Assembly: GCF_918797505.1 (NCBI RefSeq)
Contig: NC_092801.1
Coordinates: 19,654,116 to 19,718,115 of the forward strand
Length of the DNA stretch: 64,000 nt
Direction of reading: 5' to 3'
From: Bemisia tabaci
Taxonomy: Eukaryota; Arthropoda; Insecta; Hemiptera; Aleyrodidae
Below, in pieces: positions 22,790-35,399 of this stretch. Made by a program: the position numbers and the translations under genes. Below the pieces are notes generated by a model. That model ran no database searches. It was not told the DNA's origin and worked only from the letters and a program-made list of their open reading frames with translations. Positions within the stretch are counted from its first letter, which is position 1, and the number at the start of each line of letters is the position of its first letter.

Positions 22790-24341
22790 AATAGTTAAAT
22801 AGAGAGAGACAGAAAGAGGTGACCTACTGAATCAAGATTGCGTGAACAGAGAACGAGAGAGGTCTCGATAAGATGGAGCCGTTCTATGAGATGCTGAGAT
22901 GAGTAAGAGACCGAAAAAATCGTCTCTCGAAGCTGACAATGTATCCTGCAATTGACCGTTAATTTACAATGATGAACCATAAAAGCATTCTCACTTGGAC
23001 CTTGCGTTACGTGTGAGCACACGACCGTGGAAGCTCATGCAAAAATGCAGCTGGTTCATTGTTGCAAAGATACGTCCAACTCCTGCATCCTTTGAGCGTT
23101 GACAAGAAGAGGTCGGAGTTTGCTCATTGTAGACGGATTTTGTAATGACGTAATGGCTCGGCAAGTGACCGCCTCGTGTTTATAGTTCTTTGCCCTCGCA
23201 TTACGCGGCGATGCCGAGTGCTCTTCTGAATGACTGTTATTATTTCGTGATAGACTCAGTCCACACATTGATATGCAAGAGGAAATCAAATGAAACAATG
23301 ATATGACAACATAGGGGAGTTAACACTTCAGCACTGGGCACAAAAAATAAACGAAAAGTTAAAAAAAAAGAACGATCCTTCACGAGTATTTTAAAGTTGC
23401 AGAATGAACCAATAGCAAATTTCCATTGAACGCAGACAAAGTTTAATGGGCTGTTGCTAGCCTCAGAAACGAGTAATTTGTTATGTTATACCATAACCAG
23501 TAAAACTGATTATAGCAATACACTTTAAATCTTCATAAGAGTATTGAGAGTAGAGTTCTTTCAAAGTATCCTAGTAGCACAGCGCAATGGAAAAATTGAA
23601 ATAATATTGCGATTTATTGTAATAAAATATAATTTTCACAATGAAATTGCAATATTTTTGTGTACATCATTTGATCTATAAATGCTGCTTTTAATCAATC
23701 AACAGTGTGATCTCCATGTGGCAGAAAGATAGGCAATATGCAGCGCAATGAAAAGTATTCAACTTATTTAAATTTTAACTCAATTTTTAATAAGCCGAGA
23801 TATCAGTAGATAGGCAACATTGTCAACACTTGAATGCAATAGCAATAAACCATGTAATTGCAATTCATTACAATCTGTGCTACTTGGATATCCGATTCTT
23901 TCATAGTGAATGCCGATTGAATGTGTTCTTATTCTCCTCGTGTGATTGTATCTTTTGAAAATGCTCCTGCACACGAATTTCCATACGCAAGTAAGCAGTC
24001 ACAAGGGAGTTAAAAGGTGCATCTTAAAATTTTAGTCTCAGATTCGATTCTGATTCAGAAACTGCAACGATGTCGAAAGTACATTTTACACTTTGGATTT
24101 AGCGCGGCCCGATCCTTAAGTATGATTGATATTCCGCATCCGAAACAGTTGCTTTGACAAACTGCGCATAGCTGTAACGAAGTTGTTTGAGAATCTGCTC
24201 AACATTTCACTCATCAATCACCATTAAAGGCTGCGGTTGAATGAAAAACCGTTTTCACACGTTGCAGATTGGAGCTTAAATAACCCATCATTGCACCCCT
24301 GCTGACCACTGAAGACTAGATAGATGGTCCCATTTCAACTC
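22790..24341. other. intergenic, nothing recognised
   Basis: AT-rich, no long open frame and no clear repeat family. GCAATGGAAAAATTGAA and CTGTGCTACTTGGAT around 23580-23890 hint at another inverted element with a CAAGTAGCAC-type end. Confidence 0.5.
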
Positions 24342-24349
24342 TTTAGTTG

Positions 24350-25415
24350 CAGGGCCGGATTAAGGGGGTGGCCACATGGGCCGCGGCCCATGGCGGCAAA
24401 TTTTGCAATTTTCTTAAATGTAGGTATAAAAAATCGAATTCAGAAAAAAAATTATAAACGAGAAAAGGCGACAAAATCTCTCATTTCCTTGAGTAAAGTA
24501 ATTTTTAATTTGGTCGTCTTTCAGTGATACAAGAGACAGCACCTTTAAGTAGTCGAGTTAAGAGAGAAACCAAACACGCAATTTGGCCTGGAGCTCAACG
24601 CAGAGAGGATTGACTTGAGATGAAAAAGACAAGCCCTCGGCGCGGCGATCGGCAGGTAACACATATTAGCGCCTGCAAGACTGCATGAATACTTCACCCA
24701 TTGCGCCAAACACAGTGCGGTCATAAGTTCCGATACCGGATTATCGTTTTGCATGGTTCATATTATTTTGATTTCATTTCTAAACACTTGTTTATTCTTA
24801 ATCCTCGTATAAAAACCACCCATTTGCTAATACAATTCTAGCGCGCAATTCAGCTATGCATTCACCACTGCAAAAATGTCAAAGGATATCGACAAGCCTA
24901 GCGTGCATGAAGGCTATTTCAATTGTAATCTTCCGTCACATTCTTACGGCGCAATGATACAACTATTTGAACTCTCCGGAATGCGTGAGGTATCACGCCG
25001 CATTTGAAGGCGTTTTCAATTTAGGCAAGTTCCTATACCCGGAATATCGTTTTGCATAGTTCATATTATTTTTTGTTAATTTTTAATCCTCGTATAAAAA
25101 CCGCCCATTTGCTAAATACAATTATGTTTGTTCTTTCATAATTTTTGGTCATTCCTTACAAATGGAGGACTTTGTCTACATAGAGATTGGTTTACGGAAC
25201 TTAACTTTCGCGCTAAGTTCTTTGACATTTTGCTAGTAATGTTGACAGGGCTTTCGCAAAAAATATATCCAACACGAGAAGGTAAACGCGTCTCATGCAC
25301 CCCTCCCCCTCCGGCACGTTCATTTGATGTTTTTTATTGATGTTTCAAAACGAATGAGAAGGGGGCGGCAAAATACAGGCGGCCCATTGGCGGCAAGTAG
25401 GTAAATCCGGCCCTG
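24350..25415. mobile_element. non-autonomous hAT element, copy 1
   Basis: Ends CAGGGCCGGATT and inverse AATCCGGCCCTG, flanked by a perfect 8-bp duplication TTTAGTTG (24342-24349, 25416-25423). The interior carries GGCCACATGGGCCGCGG near the left end and GCGGCAAGTAGG near the right. No transposase seen. Confidence 0.93.
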
Positions 25416-25614
25416 TTTAGTTGTATAGCTTTGTAATCGTCCTAATTCCCGGGTATTGCCTAGTCCAAAATTGATAATGAGAGCTGGAAATGCGGCTTTG
25501 TAGTTTTTGCTCCACAATAATTTCATACTTTTTTTGTTCGGAAACTTTTTTTTAGTACCAAAATTACAACATGGAGTCAGGATGAACGACGACGGCAGAT
25601 CGAGTCCAAAGGAG

Positions 25615-25835
25615 AGGTTGGACATGCATTTTTTTATTCTTTTTTTTCTAAAACTGAAAATATAATTTGTTGATTTCGTCGAATTTTAAATTTTGAGGAC
25701 AATTTCTCATAAAAAATTTACAAGAAAACCTATGAGACTATTCTTAAGATCTCCAAATTTGCAGTAATGGAGCTACGAGCTTCTAAACTTTCCAAATGTC
25801 AGATTCCTCCTATCAACTCGTTACACTGTGCGGAG
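25615..25835. mobile_element. GCACAGTGG-family element, partial
   Basis: GAGAGGTTGGACATGCATTT at the left, CAACTCGTTACACTGTGCGG at the right; family interior. Confidence 0.6.
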
Positions 25836-26756
25836 CATCGGCGTGAGGGTCTGACGTTACATTAAAGTGATCAAAAAAGGCAATGCACCTACTCCTACAT
25901 ATTCTATAACTTCATATGAGAGGCTGGGAGGACAAGGCGCATAAGTGCTGTTTTTGCAATTTCGAGATTCACGTGGTTGAAGTTTCGAAATAACATGGAT
26001 CCTTATGGCGGAAAGGATGTTCAAACTGACTTTTTGATGTCTAAAAATTGGAATTTGGGAGCGAGTTTTTTTTCAGAATATGTATTAAGAGTAGTTTCAC
26101 TTGAAATCATGAATATCTCAATTTTTTCAAAAACTGCTCATAAGCACCTTGTCCTCCAAGTCCCTCATTTAGTGTTGCCTATTTTCCTCTCGCGATTTAC
26201 TTTTCTTAAAAGAAAACCAGAAAAAAAATAAATAAATCTAAATTTTCTAGGAATTCTCTGTAGTCTATCAGAAACACACTTGCAAACTTTCAAAGCGGAA
26301 ATTTGCTTGGTCTTCTTGTAAAAAAAATAGCGCGGAAGTGAAAATTAGACAGCGTTTCCTGTAGTTAGACTAATTCTGGTCCATACCGTCTGACTGATTA
26401 ATTGTTGCTCACCAACCTCATCAATAATCAAATCGAGTTAATTTCTTTTACCCTGAGATTTTTTACTCACGAACTGCACTACCTCTCGCAGCGACTCACC
26501 ACATCATCTAATTGAAGCAGGATTCACAGTCTACCAGGAAGAGATTGAGTTGTTTATCGGTTCCAAGAACAAAGCAGTCACGCGTCTCAAGAATGTAGGA
26601 ACTGGTTGAACTCCTTTCATTAAAATTGCTCGGTGATCCGTGAAATATGGTCTTCAATTACCACTGATATTCCTCCTTCATAATAAAAATAGGGTATTTT
26701 TATCATGGGTGCTGCTTGGTCTTCGCGGCAGTCTTGTTTCCAGTCAACACCCATGC

Positions 26757-26996
26757 TAACGTGCTGAGGAAGAACACCGCATGAGCCATCGTACGTTCCC
26801 TCCTTAAAACCAAATTTACAGGGAAAATTGTGAATATTTTTTCCCAAAACGTTCAGACAATTACGTACGCAATTTAATCTAAAAATCTGAAAATTTCAAA
26901 CAAAAATGTGCATGAATTTCGTCAAAAATACATGTTTTATCGAGGAAAATTTGGCAACTCTTGAATGTTCATACGGCGTTATTCCTCAGCGGGGCA
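26757..26996. mobile_element. GCCGTGCTAAGG MITE, diverged
   Basis: TAACGTGCTGAGGAAGAACA to GGCGTTATTCCTCAGCGGGGC. Interior as in the family. Confidence 0.75.
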
Positions 26997-27984
26997 GCGT
27001 AAGTGAATTGCTCCAGCCAAAAAATGGCGTATTCACGGTTATAGTTTGTCTAATCATGGAATAGGGTTTTGTTCAAACTCAAGTGTCAAAGTCCAACATT
27101 AACGAATTTACACAGGGGAAAAAACCTAGGTTCACAGGAAACCGAACTTTTGCCCTCATTTTTCATCTCAATCCTCATCTTTGAAAGTAGTCGGGAAATA
27201 GCAAGCTGCAAGAATAAGATGCTTTATAAGACTCCATCAGCATTTTGAACGATATTTCTGTCTGTCAGGAGAAATGGCTGAAAAACCGAGATACATGTAT
27301 TTAGAGCTAAGGACCAACACTTAGTTCTGAGATATGTGGCTTGAGAATGAATGTTTCAAACCCATTTTCTACCGATTTTTACTGAATAAAGACTTAAAAT
27401 AGAGTTTAACAGGATTTAGTACTCTAATTTTCCTCTTGGAAGGTTCAATTAATCTCACAGCTGGATGGAACATCGTACGTTGTGTATAATATGGGTTACT
27501 GGCTGTCTTAAAAAAAACTCGCAACCCATGATATTTTCTGGAATATTGAACAAAGGAAGCGGTGCCTATATCCAAAATATTATTATTGGCAAACTCTTCC
27601 TCCGAGATACTCCAGAGTGATCGATTGTCTTCAAATTCGCACGTCTGCAACACTGATAACAAGAGAATACTCCCCTTTCATCCATTGACCTCGTGCAGGT
27701 AAGGCTTGACTATCTGACAATGAATGTTGACAGCTACTTTATCCCTTGCCAAGCTCTCTTATGCCGAGGTTGGGCAAAATTGACCCGAAACTTGCTAAAA
27801 AACTCGTGGCCTACGGGTTGCACGGGTTGTATGGGGCCGGTACATACGAGCTTCAGATATATAGGTTAACAAAGATCAACTTTAAAAAAATCAGATATCA
27901 AATTTAAAAAGAAATTGAGTGTCAACACAGCCAAAGATAGGAGAGACGTGCTTGGGCCTCAAATTTCAACTGTTCTGCCGAATT

Positions 27985-28475
27985 TGCGGGACATCTCTTT
28001 GACTGTATAGAGCGGAGCATTGCAAGTTCACGCCTCGCGCCATCGCGCCTTCAATTTTGCGTATAGGCAACACGGACATCCATCGAGCACGAATAGTTGT
28101 ATCTCTGCGCCGTCATCAACACGCGTATTTTCCCTCGTTCTATTTCCATGTTGTGTTGGCTTTGTTTGTCTTATTTGTAGTGGTGCCTCAGATGCTACGT
28201 TAGCAACGCAGCTATAGAAAGGAGAGACGTAATTGGCCTCGTTTTGTAACTTCTCCGAATCTGAGCGATACCTCATTGGCAGCATAGAGCGAAGCATTGA
28301 GAGTTCATGCCTCACGCCATCGCGCCTTCAGTTTTGCAGACGCAACACGGACATCCATCGAGCACGAATAGTTGTTTCTAGAGCGAAGCATTGAGAGTTC
28401 ATGCCTCACGCCATCGCGCCTTCAGTTTTGCAGACGCAACACGGACATCCATCGAGCACGAATAGTTGTTTCTCT
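27985..28475. repeat. dispersed and tandem repeat with ACACGGACATCCATCGAGCA
   Basis: Two diverged copies (27985-28220 and 28255-28475). In the second a segment of about 93 bp from AGAGCGAAGCATTGAGAG is duplicated head to tail almost perfectly (about 28287 and 28380). A third copy is at 30045-30290. Confidence 0.82.
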
Positions 28476-29311
28476 TAACTGTCATCTAAAAGCGTTAAGG
28501 TGGCTCTCATTTTTTTAAATTTAAGAGAAGTTAAGGTTGAATTTACAGATAAAAGTCATCTACTGCACCTGACTCAAATCCACCAAAAAACAAGATACGT
28601 AATTGCAGACTTTCACCTTCGAAATGTTCAACTTACAGAACTCCTTGAACAATGATTATTTTTTTTGTGGAGCTAGTAAAAAATAAGTTTTGAACTCCCG
28701 CCCCATCCAAATTGGAAGAAAAATTTAAAACAAATCGTTTTTACCTATTTAGGGGGCTACGTTCCCTGTCCGCTTCGCGATTCAACCCCCCGGAGAGCTT
28801 CGCGCCTCAGGTTTTATGAGTCAGGCGTTACTTTAATGAGTTTATAGTGAGTAAGATTACCCTTACGATTTTATATTATAGAGTAAGATGTGGAGAGGGT
28901 ATAGGAGGGCACTCAGTCCGCTCGTAGCCACTCCTTCATAAATTCTAATCTCGTTCATGATTTTTTAATTTCAGAAATTCATGCAAAGTTAAAAAAAATT
29001 GCCCTCGCAGCACGAGTTTTTCTCTTTACATAAAAAGACTAATTCCGAGACACATTCAGTGGACAGGCAAAAAGAGATCATCATTGACACCTATTGTCAT
29101 GAAAGCTTTCCGGTAGAACCACTCTAAGGCGTTGCCTGCAGTAGACAGGAAAAACGCTCTGTAATCTAGGTACGCCTGTCAGAACTTCTCTGAAAAAATA
29201 ATTTACTCAAAAGTTGCTTAAAAAACACAAAAAATAAAAAAAAAATAATAAAAAAAGTTTCAGCGCCATTTTTTACCGCAGGCATCAAATCAATTTTTTC
29301 AATCAATAAGT

Positions 29312-29572
29312 GAATTGGACTGAGTTAAGCAGAAAGGAACCAACCCACATTTTGGAAAAAATTGAGTTATGAGTGGTTTTGAACTCGACCACTGCTCTAC
29401 TATCTATCGCCAAAAATTCAAAGTTTTTGTTGGAGCAAATTTTGCAGAAACAGAATTTGAAGTTTATCTTTTACATTGAGTCTTATGCAGAAGACAAACT
29501 TTAAACCACTTTTTCTCGGTTCGATCCCGATGTGGCTTGGTTCCTTTCTGTTTAACTCCGTCCAATTGCTCC
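29312..29572. mobile_element. MITE with AGAAAGGAACCAAGCC ends
   Basis: AATTGGACTGAGTTAAGCAG and AACTCCGTCCAATT as inverse tips, then CAGAAAGGAACCAACCC and GGCTTGGTTCCTTTCTG. Related to 39127-39377 and 44590-44790. Confidence 0.75.
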
Positions 29573-29767
29573 TGCCGTGAATTCGAGTGTCAAGGTGCTT
29601 CCTAAAGCATTCAGCAGAAAAGGAGCAACTTCTTTGGCCTACTTCTGAAACAACATGTCTGTCATCGATATCTAAATGCACATATGTGCTTTTATGGATA
29701 TGTTCTGCATAGAGTACGTTTCTGCTTACCTAGATCTATACAATTTAAACTCCAATCACATACATTC

Positions 29768-29769
<2 letters not shown>

Positions 29770-29805
<36 letters not shown>
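29770..29805. repeat. poly(A) tract
   Basis: 36 A in a row; no retroposed gene recognised upstream. Confidence 0.9.
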
Positions 29806-29807
<2 letters not shown>

Positions 29808-30044
29808 AGATTGTATAGGAGAAAAAGTTTCTATTAATCATGGAGTAGAGATAAACTCAGGGCTGGCATTTTATGGTCAACCTGGGTAAGAAAAAATCGG
29901 AATTTGAATTTTCTACGAAGATCAATCCGACTAATTCCAAAAAGGTTTAAGCCTAATTTTGTACCGATAGATATCGAAAAGAAAATGTTTAGCCTCACAC
30001 GTGGTGGATCATTAAATATTTGGATTTTTACTCCTTAATTTGTG

Positions 30045-30290
30045 GAATCTATGGGACATCTCTTTGACTGTATAGAGCGGAACACTGGAAGTTCACGCCT
30101 TACGTTATCGCGCCTTCAGTTTTGCAGATATGCAGCACGGATATCCATCGAGCACGTATAGTTGTTTCTCTGCGCCGTCATCAACACGCGTATTTTCCCT
30201 GGTTCTCTACCATGTTGTGTTGGCTTTGTTTCTCTTATTTGTAAGTGGTGCTTCTGATGGCTAACGTGAGCAAGGCAGCTATAGAAATCC
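30045..30290. repeat. third copy of the ACGGACATCCATCGAGCA repeat
   Basis: GGGACATCTCTTTGACTGTA to GCAGCTATAGAAA; parallels 27985-28220 over its full length. Confidence 0.8.
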
Positions 30291-30837
30291 TATAACATCC
30301 TTAATTTGTATTTCTTTAATTTAATTTTTGAAACCTAAAACCGAACGATTTGTTTTTTCACGGGAGGGTGGTAGTGAAGACTTTTCTGCGTTTGATAATT
30401 TCAGAAGGTTTTTTTTTCCTTTTAACGTGGCACATATTTCCCGGGATCTTCCCGTCCTCCCTTCCAAAAAAATCCGTGTGACCGTTCTATTGTAAAAAAT
30501 TGAATTATTCCAATGAAATTTGGCAATGTCTGATTTTTTGTTTATTGCCACTGATTATATATATGCTCATAAAGCTCATAGGTTTCTACGAAGAGAGAAT
30601 GAAAAGTCAAGTCTAAGAGTTTCACTACAGAGCACTGTGACTGAGGCACAAAGAAAGAGAAAACTATGTACCTTTACTGGTCGTGGCATTGCCATTATCC
30701 GCCATTTGACATTCGTCGGCTGGTTTCATGTCTGATTTCACATGGTTTTTTTCTGCGGTGTAATTTGATAACATTTTTGCAATAAGGAACCACTATTTTC
30801 TGGCTCATTATAGGAACAAACACATAAGAGGACTTAT

Positions 30838-31052
30838 ATGTAACAATGGCGGATGTGAAAAATTAACCTTTTTGAAACACGTTCAAAAAACTGTTTTGTG
30901 CACCGAGAAAACTTTGAGAAAATACTTGTGATGTGATCATCGAGATCTGTATACATTACGCCAGAGGCAAACATATTACATTTTTGTGTGACCAAAACAG
31001 TTTTTTAAGCGTGTTTCGAGAGGTTATTTTTTACATCCGCCATTGTTACAGA
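30838..31052. mobile_element. foldback element GTAACAATGGCGGATG
   Basis: GTAACAATGGCGGATGTGAA to ATCCGCCATTGTTAC, arms of about 70 bp including AAAACTGTTTTGTGCACC-type sequence. Flanked on both sides by a partially inverted pair around 30780 and 31115 (AATAAGGAACCACTATTTTC and inverse), so it is nested in a larger inverted element. Confidence 0.75.
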
Positions 31053-31423
31053 TAAGGCCTCACATGTCATTGGTTTTCCTATGCAGAAAGGTGCTATTAC
31101 GGAAGAGCCAGAGATAGTGGTTCTTTATTGCAAAATGTAATTCAGTCATACGCACCAATATAAAATTTCGCTGAAGCACCGTAAGTACGATCCAGAACTA
31201 TGGGCTCGTTTTAATTTTGTCTCGCCTTAATGAGGAATTTTCCCCCATTAGTTCAATGAGGTGATAGAACTTTCTTTTGCGAGAAGCTATTTAGCTCGTA
31301 GGATGTTTTATACGCACGTGGGAGCTTTCGATGTGTCATAAACATGAGTTTACGATCATTTGCTAAATCTGCGTTGAAGCCTGGTCTGAGGAACTGCAAT
31401 GCCGACAGCCCGAGGGGCTCGTT

Positions 31424-31587
31424 CAGTGGCGTGGCGTGCTTTGAGATGTATCGATTGATCTGCCATTTGAACCCATGGAAAAGGATCGATAAATGAGGTG
31501 TTCGCAGCGAACACCTTAATAATCGATTATCCATCATAGCTTCAAATGAGGAAATATCGATAATCGATCTTTCACAGCTCGCCACTG
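31424..31587. mobile_element. hAT-type MITE (CAGTGGCGTGGCGTG family)
   Basis: Ends CAGTGGCGTGGCGTG and CTCGCCACTG; perfect 8-bp duplication GGCTCGTT at both flanks. Confidence 0.92.
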
Positions 31588-31865
31588 GGCTCGTTTCAAG
31601 GCCGCGCAACTCGGAGCCGCAATTTCATCACTATTTTGGGTATAGATTACCCCCATGAGTGTATCATCACAAATATTAGAGCCCTCAGGTCTTCCTGACT
31701 ACTTCAAAACAGTCAAAACGGGAACCAGTCGCGAGACGACTGATGGTGCGGATGAACATTTTCAGAATTTAACACCAATCATCATAGCATCCCCAGAATC
31801 TAGAGCTGTTTTAAATTATAGACGAGCGATACCGACGAGACGAAGAAAAACGGAGTATCTATCAT

Positions 31866-32085
31866 TGGTAAAAAAAACACATTGAATCTAGAGTCCAGAC
31901 TCTTGAAAACATTGACAAGAAAAATACTCTTGATTCAATCGGATTTTTGCTTGAATCAAACGAAACCGCTAATCAGAGGCTTGGCTCTTGATTTAAGCTG
32001 ATTCCATTTGAATCAAGAGTATTTTTTTGTTGTCGATGTTTTTAAGATTCTGGACTCTAGATCCAATGCTTCTTTTTTTCCAGTG
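31866..32085. mobile_element. CACTGG foldback MITE, left tip lost
   Basis: Same family as 2057-2285; left tip reads GGTAAAAAAAACACATTG, right tip is intact at TTTTTCCAGTG. Confidence 0.85.
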
Positions 32086-32716
32086 GCTGATTATTAAAAT
32101 TAATAGACAGAGTGATAACCGAAGGAGACGAAGAAAAAAAGTAGTATCCTTGGTCAAGGTTGTTAGTTTTGATGGAAAAAGGAGGTAATTGGACGTATAT
32201 CTGCTTAATGGAACTGTACCCAAATGTAGCATTTTTCAACGGAAAACTGGCGCTATTTTGAAATTCAGTTGCGACTTTTTTACGATTTGTAGGCGACAAA
32301 ATCGCTATGACCATCAACATCCGAGCGTTAATCTTGTCGCAATTTTATCTCTATGAAATCGCGTTCGATAAAATCATTTTTATCTGAATTTATCACAATT
32401 TTTCGTTCGATATATGGCTTTCTCATACTTAAGATTGCCTCAATAAAATCACGATTAATTGGAATTTTTTGCGATGAAATCGCAATGTTTGCGCGGGCGG
32501 TATCACGGATATTCCTCGCCAAATGGAAGCTTTTTTCTAACAAATTCGGCAAACAAATCTTGTTTTACAGTGAAATTTTGAAGAAAATCATGTGGATGAC
32601 TAAAGTGCAAAACCACGTATCTACAAATATAACACATGTAGAAATAAAATTGCGACAAGATCGAGGATCATCGCTAAGATGTTGATAATTTTTGTGACTT
32701 TATCGCGAAAAAATCG

Positions 32717-32945
32717 CACTGGAAAAAAAACCACATTGGATCCAGAGTTCAGACTCGCTTAAAAACATTGACAAGAAAAAGTACTCGAGGTTCGATCAGA
32801 ATCTAGCTTAAATCAAGAACCAAGCCTCTTAATTTAAGCGGATTTCGTTTTGATTCAAGCAAAAATTCGATTGAAGCAAGAATATTTTTTCTTGTCAATG
32901 TTTTCAAGAGTCTGGACTCTAAATACAATGTGTTTTTTTTCCAAG
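32717..32945. mobile_element. CACTGG foldback MITE inside the GCGATAAAATCG tract
   Basis: Left tip CACTGGAAAAAAAACC intact, right tip TTTTTTTTCCAAGCG slightly altered. Interrupts the degenerate ATCG repeat tract. Confidence 0.85.
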
Positions 32946-33263
32946 CGTAATAAAATCGCAACTTAATTCCTAAGTATGGCGATTTTTCCGTTGAAAAAAG
33001 CTACTCGGGAAAGCGGTCATGCGTATTGATCTCCGGCGAAGCGGAAGACGAGAGCCGGGCCCGCAACTTTCGAGAGCAACAGGCTGCGTGGAAAAAGGCC
33101 CGAATTCCGGTCCGGGGAGGCGCTTTATTTGGGCCGGGGGAGGGGGGTCAATTCATTAGCCGCCGGCGTGATTTACATTTTCAACTCTTCGACCTTAGCC
33201 GTGTCCCTTCCACCCTGGATGCGTCCCGTTTTTGCGCGTAAACGCGACCGAGCGCCTTGCCGC

Positions 33264-35085
33264 ACAGTGGATCCAGTCTACAGGCGAAATCGGACAAACT
33301 TTGGAAACTTTAAACGCTTATACTGCCGTGCTAAGGAAAAACGCCGTACGAACCTTCTCCTGAAGGTTCATACGGCGTTGACCTATGAAATAAACTTTCA
33401 TATTTTATATAATAGTTAATAATAACACTAAGATACAATTTTAGAATTGACTAATATAATCTTAATAAATAAAGTGCCTGATAAAGGGTTAAATTGTAAA
33501 TTTAATTATAAGTTTATACTTCTTATTAAAATTTAAACTAATAAGTTAATTATAATTTTGAAAATTATAGTTTAACTTAACTTACCATTTTAATAAAGAA
33601 TAATAAAGTAAATAAGATATGAAAATACAAATATTGATAATCCAACCTAATAAAATTGCTAGTATATCATTTTACTCATCTGCTAAATATTACTATAACA
33701 AAATAAATATTTGCAATAAAAATTAGTTGAAAAAGTTGCCAAATGTGCTGAGTTGCCAAATCATGATTGATGAAAACGCGAATTTCCTGGTAAACTTATG
33801 AACATTTTCACTCCCATTTTTCGGATAATATTGTTCCCGATTTTACCCGAAGTTCCTGAGAAATTTCAAGGGAAAATATCCACATTTTTCTTCAAAAATA
33901 AACATTTTGCCATTCCACGCCGTATGAGCCTTCAGGCGATGCCAAATTTCGATTGATACAACATGAATTCCCTGGTAAACTTTATAAATATTTTTCTTTC
34001 CGGTTTTTCGGATAATATTGTTTCCAATATCACCCGAAGTTCCTGAACGCTTGACTCTTGACGCTTTTGGCTCAGCTGTAGCAAGTTGCTTATAGTTTGA
34101 ACAACATAGGGTGGGAAATGAACAGTGCTGGATTGAGAAGCCCGCCGAAACCGTTGTAGCACGCGATTGGACTCACGATCACGTCGAGCATTGAGCTTCG
34201 TGTGATCGGGCAATTCAACTTTCCCGTAACCATTGTAAAATAAAAATCTCAATATCTTAGATAGGAAATGATTTCGGTAATTCTCGATACAAGAATGGTG
34301 CACACTCCAGCAGGCGCAGTGTAGGCAATTTACGCATCGGACTGTATGCGTAACGGTGTAGTGTTTGAAGTATCTCTAAGATGCGGAAGGCGCTATATAA
34401 GGTGCGCGCGGACGAACCTTCGATCGCCCGCGACAATGGAGATGTTGCATCTGTGAGGAATTTGCGATTTGACTATTGATTCATATGTAAAAGTTCGCAA
34501 GACTCACGATGGTGCCACTGGTTTTCTCTGAAATCAACTCTTAAGCTCAAAAAGGCTCTCAAGTTGAGGCCAAAATGGAGGGGATATCCCACGCTATCCT
34601 GAGAGTCCCACCTCTACATCAAGACAATGCTCTCCATGCAAAGATAGGGAGCAAATACATTGACAGGGCTGCCACTTGATTTGGAGACTCTAAAACTGAA
34701 AACACGGCAACCCTGCTAATTTATTTGCTCTCTATCTTAGCATGAAGAGTTTAAGTTGATGTAGAGGTGGACTCTCAGGATAGCGTGGGATATCCCCTCC
34801 ATTTTGGCCTCACTTTGAGAGCTTTTTTGAGCTTGGTAGTTGATTTCAGAGAATACCAGTGGCACCATCGTGTTGCTCGCAAACTTTAACATAAGAATCA
34901 ATAGTCAAATTGCAAATTCCTCACACATGCAATATCTCCATTGTGTTCTACGTGAAATTCTGGCTAAAAAACATGTATGAGAATCCTTAAATGTGTACCT
35001 TGTCTGGTGGTCCGTTTGCAGTTTTAGTTAAAAATTCCATGTGCGAGCTCTCTGGTTGACTCGGTCCACTGTGCGCCAGGGCACC
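33264..35085. mobile_element. GCACAGTGG-family element filled with other insertions
   Basis: GCACAGTGGATCCAGT at the left and GACTCGGTCCACTGTGC at the right. Inside lie a GCCGTGCTAAGG fragment (33327-33385), AT-rich DNA, a second partial one (33900-34060) and the 34437-34941 foldback. GC-rich flanks abut both ends. Confidence 0.6.
34437..34941. mobile_element. about 500-bp foldback element
   Basis: ATGGAGATGTTGCATCTGTG to CACATGCAATATCTCCAT. Same family as 4313 and 11393. Confidence 0.85.
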
Positions 35086-35399
35086 GTCCCCGTCCCTTTC
35101 GGGACATGCTCACTCCGACCCCGATCCCTCGCGCGTCCAGGATGCTGCGGCCTCTACCCCAGTATCCCTGGCAACCTGCGGGAAAACGCGACGCGTTCCG
35201 GGGACCCTTCGCGCGCCGTCCCTGCGACCCTCTCGAGCCCCGAACTTGTGGATTCAGTGATTCCGATAATTAGTCGTTATCCCTTCGGTTACCGTCCTGA
35301 GTTTGAAACGGGATTCGGATTCCAAGGTACGGACCAGAGCACTGTGTTATGTTTTCTCTGCAGATATTCCTGTTGAATTCAATTCGCGCTCGGAGAAGG

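Noticed and set aside
28000..30300. Repeated direct units resembling a CRISPR-like pattern
   Set aside because: Only two or three long diverged units with no short uniform spacers; eukaryotic dispersed repeat.
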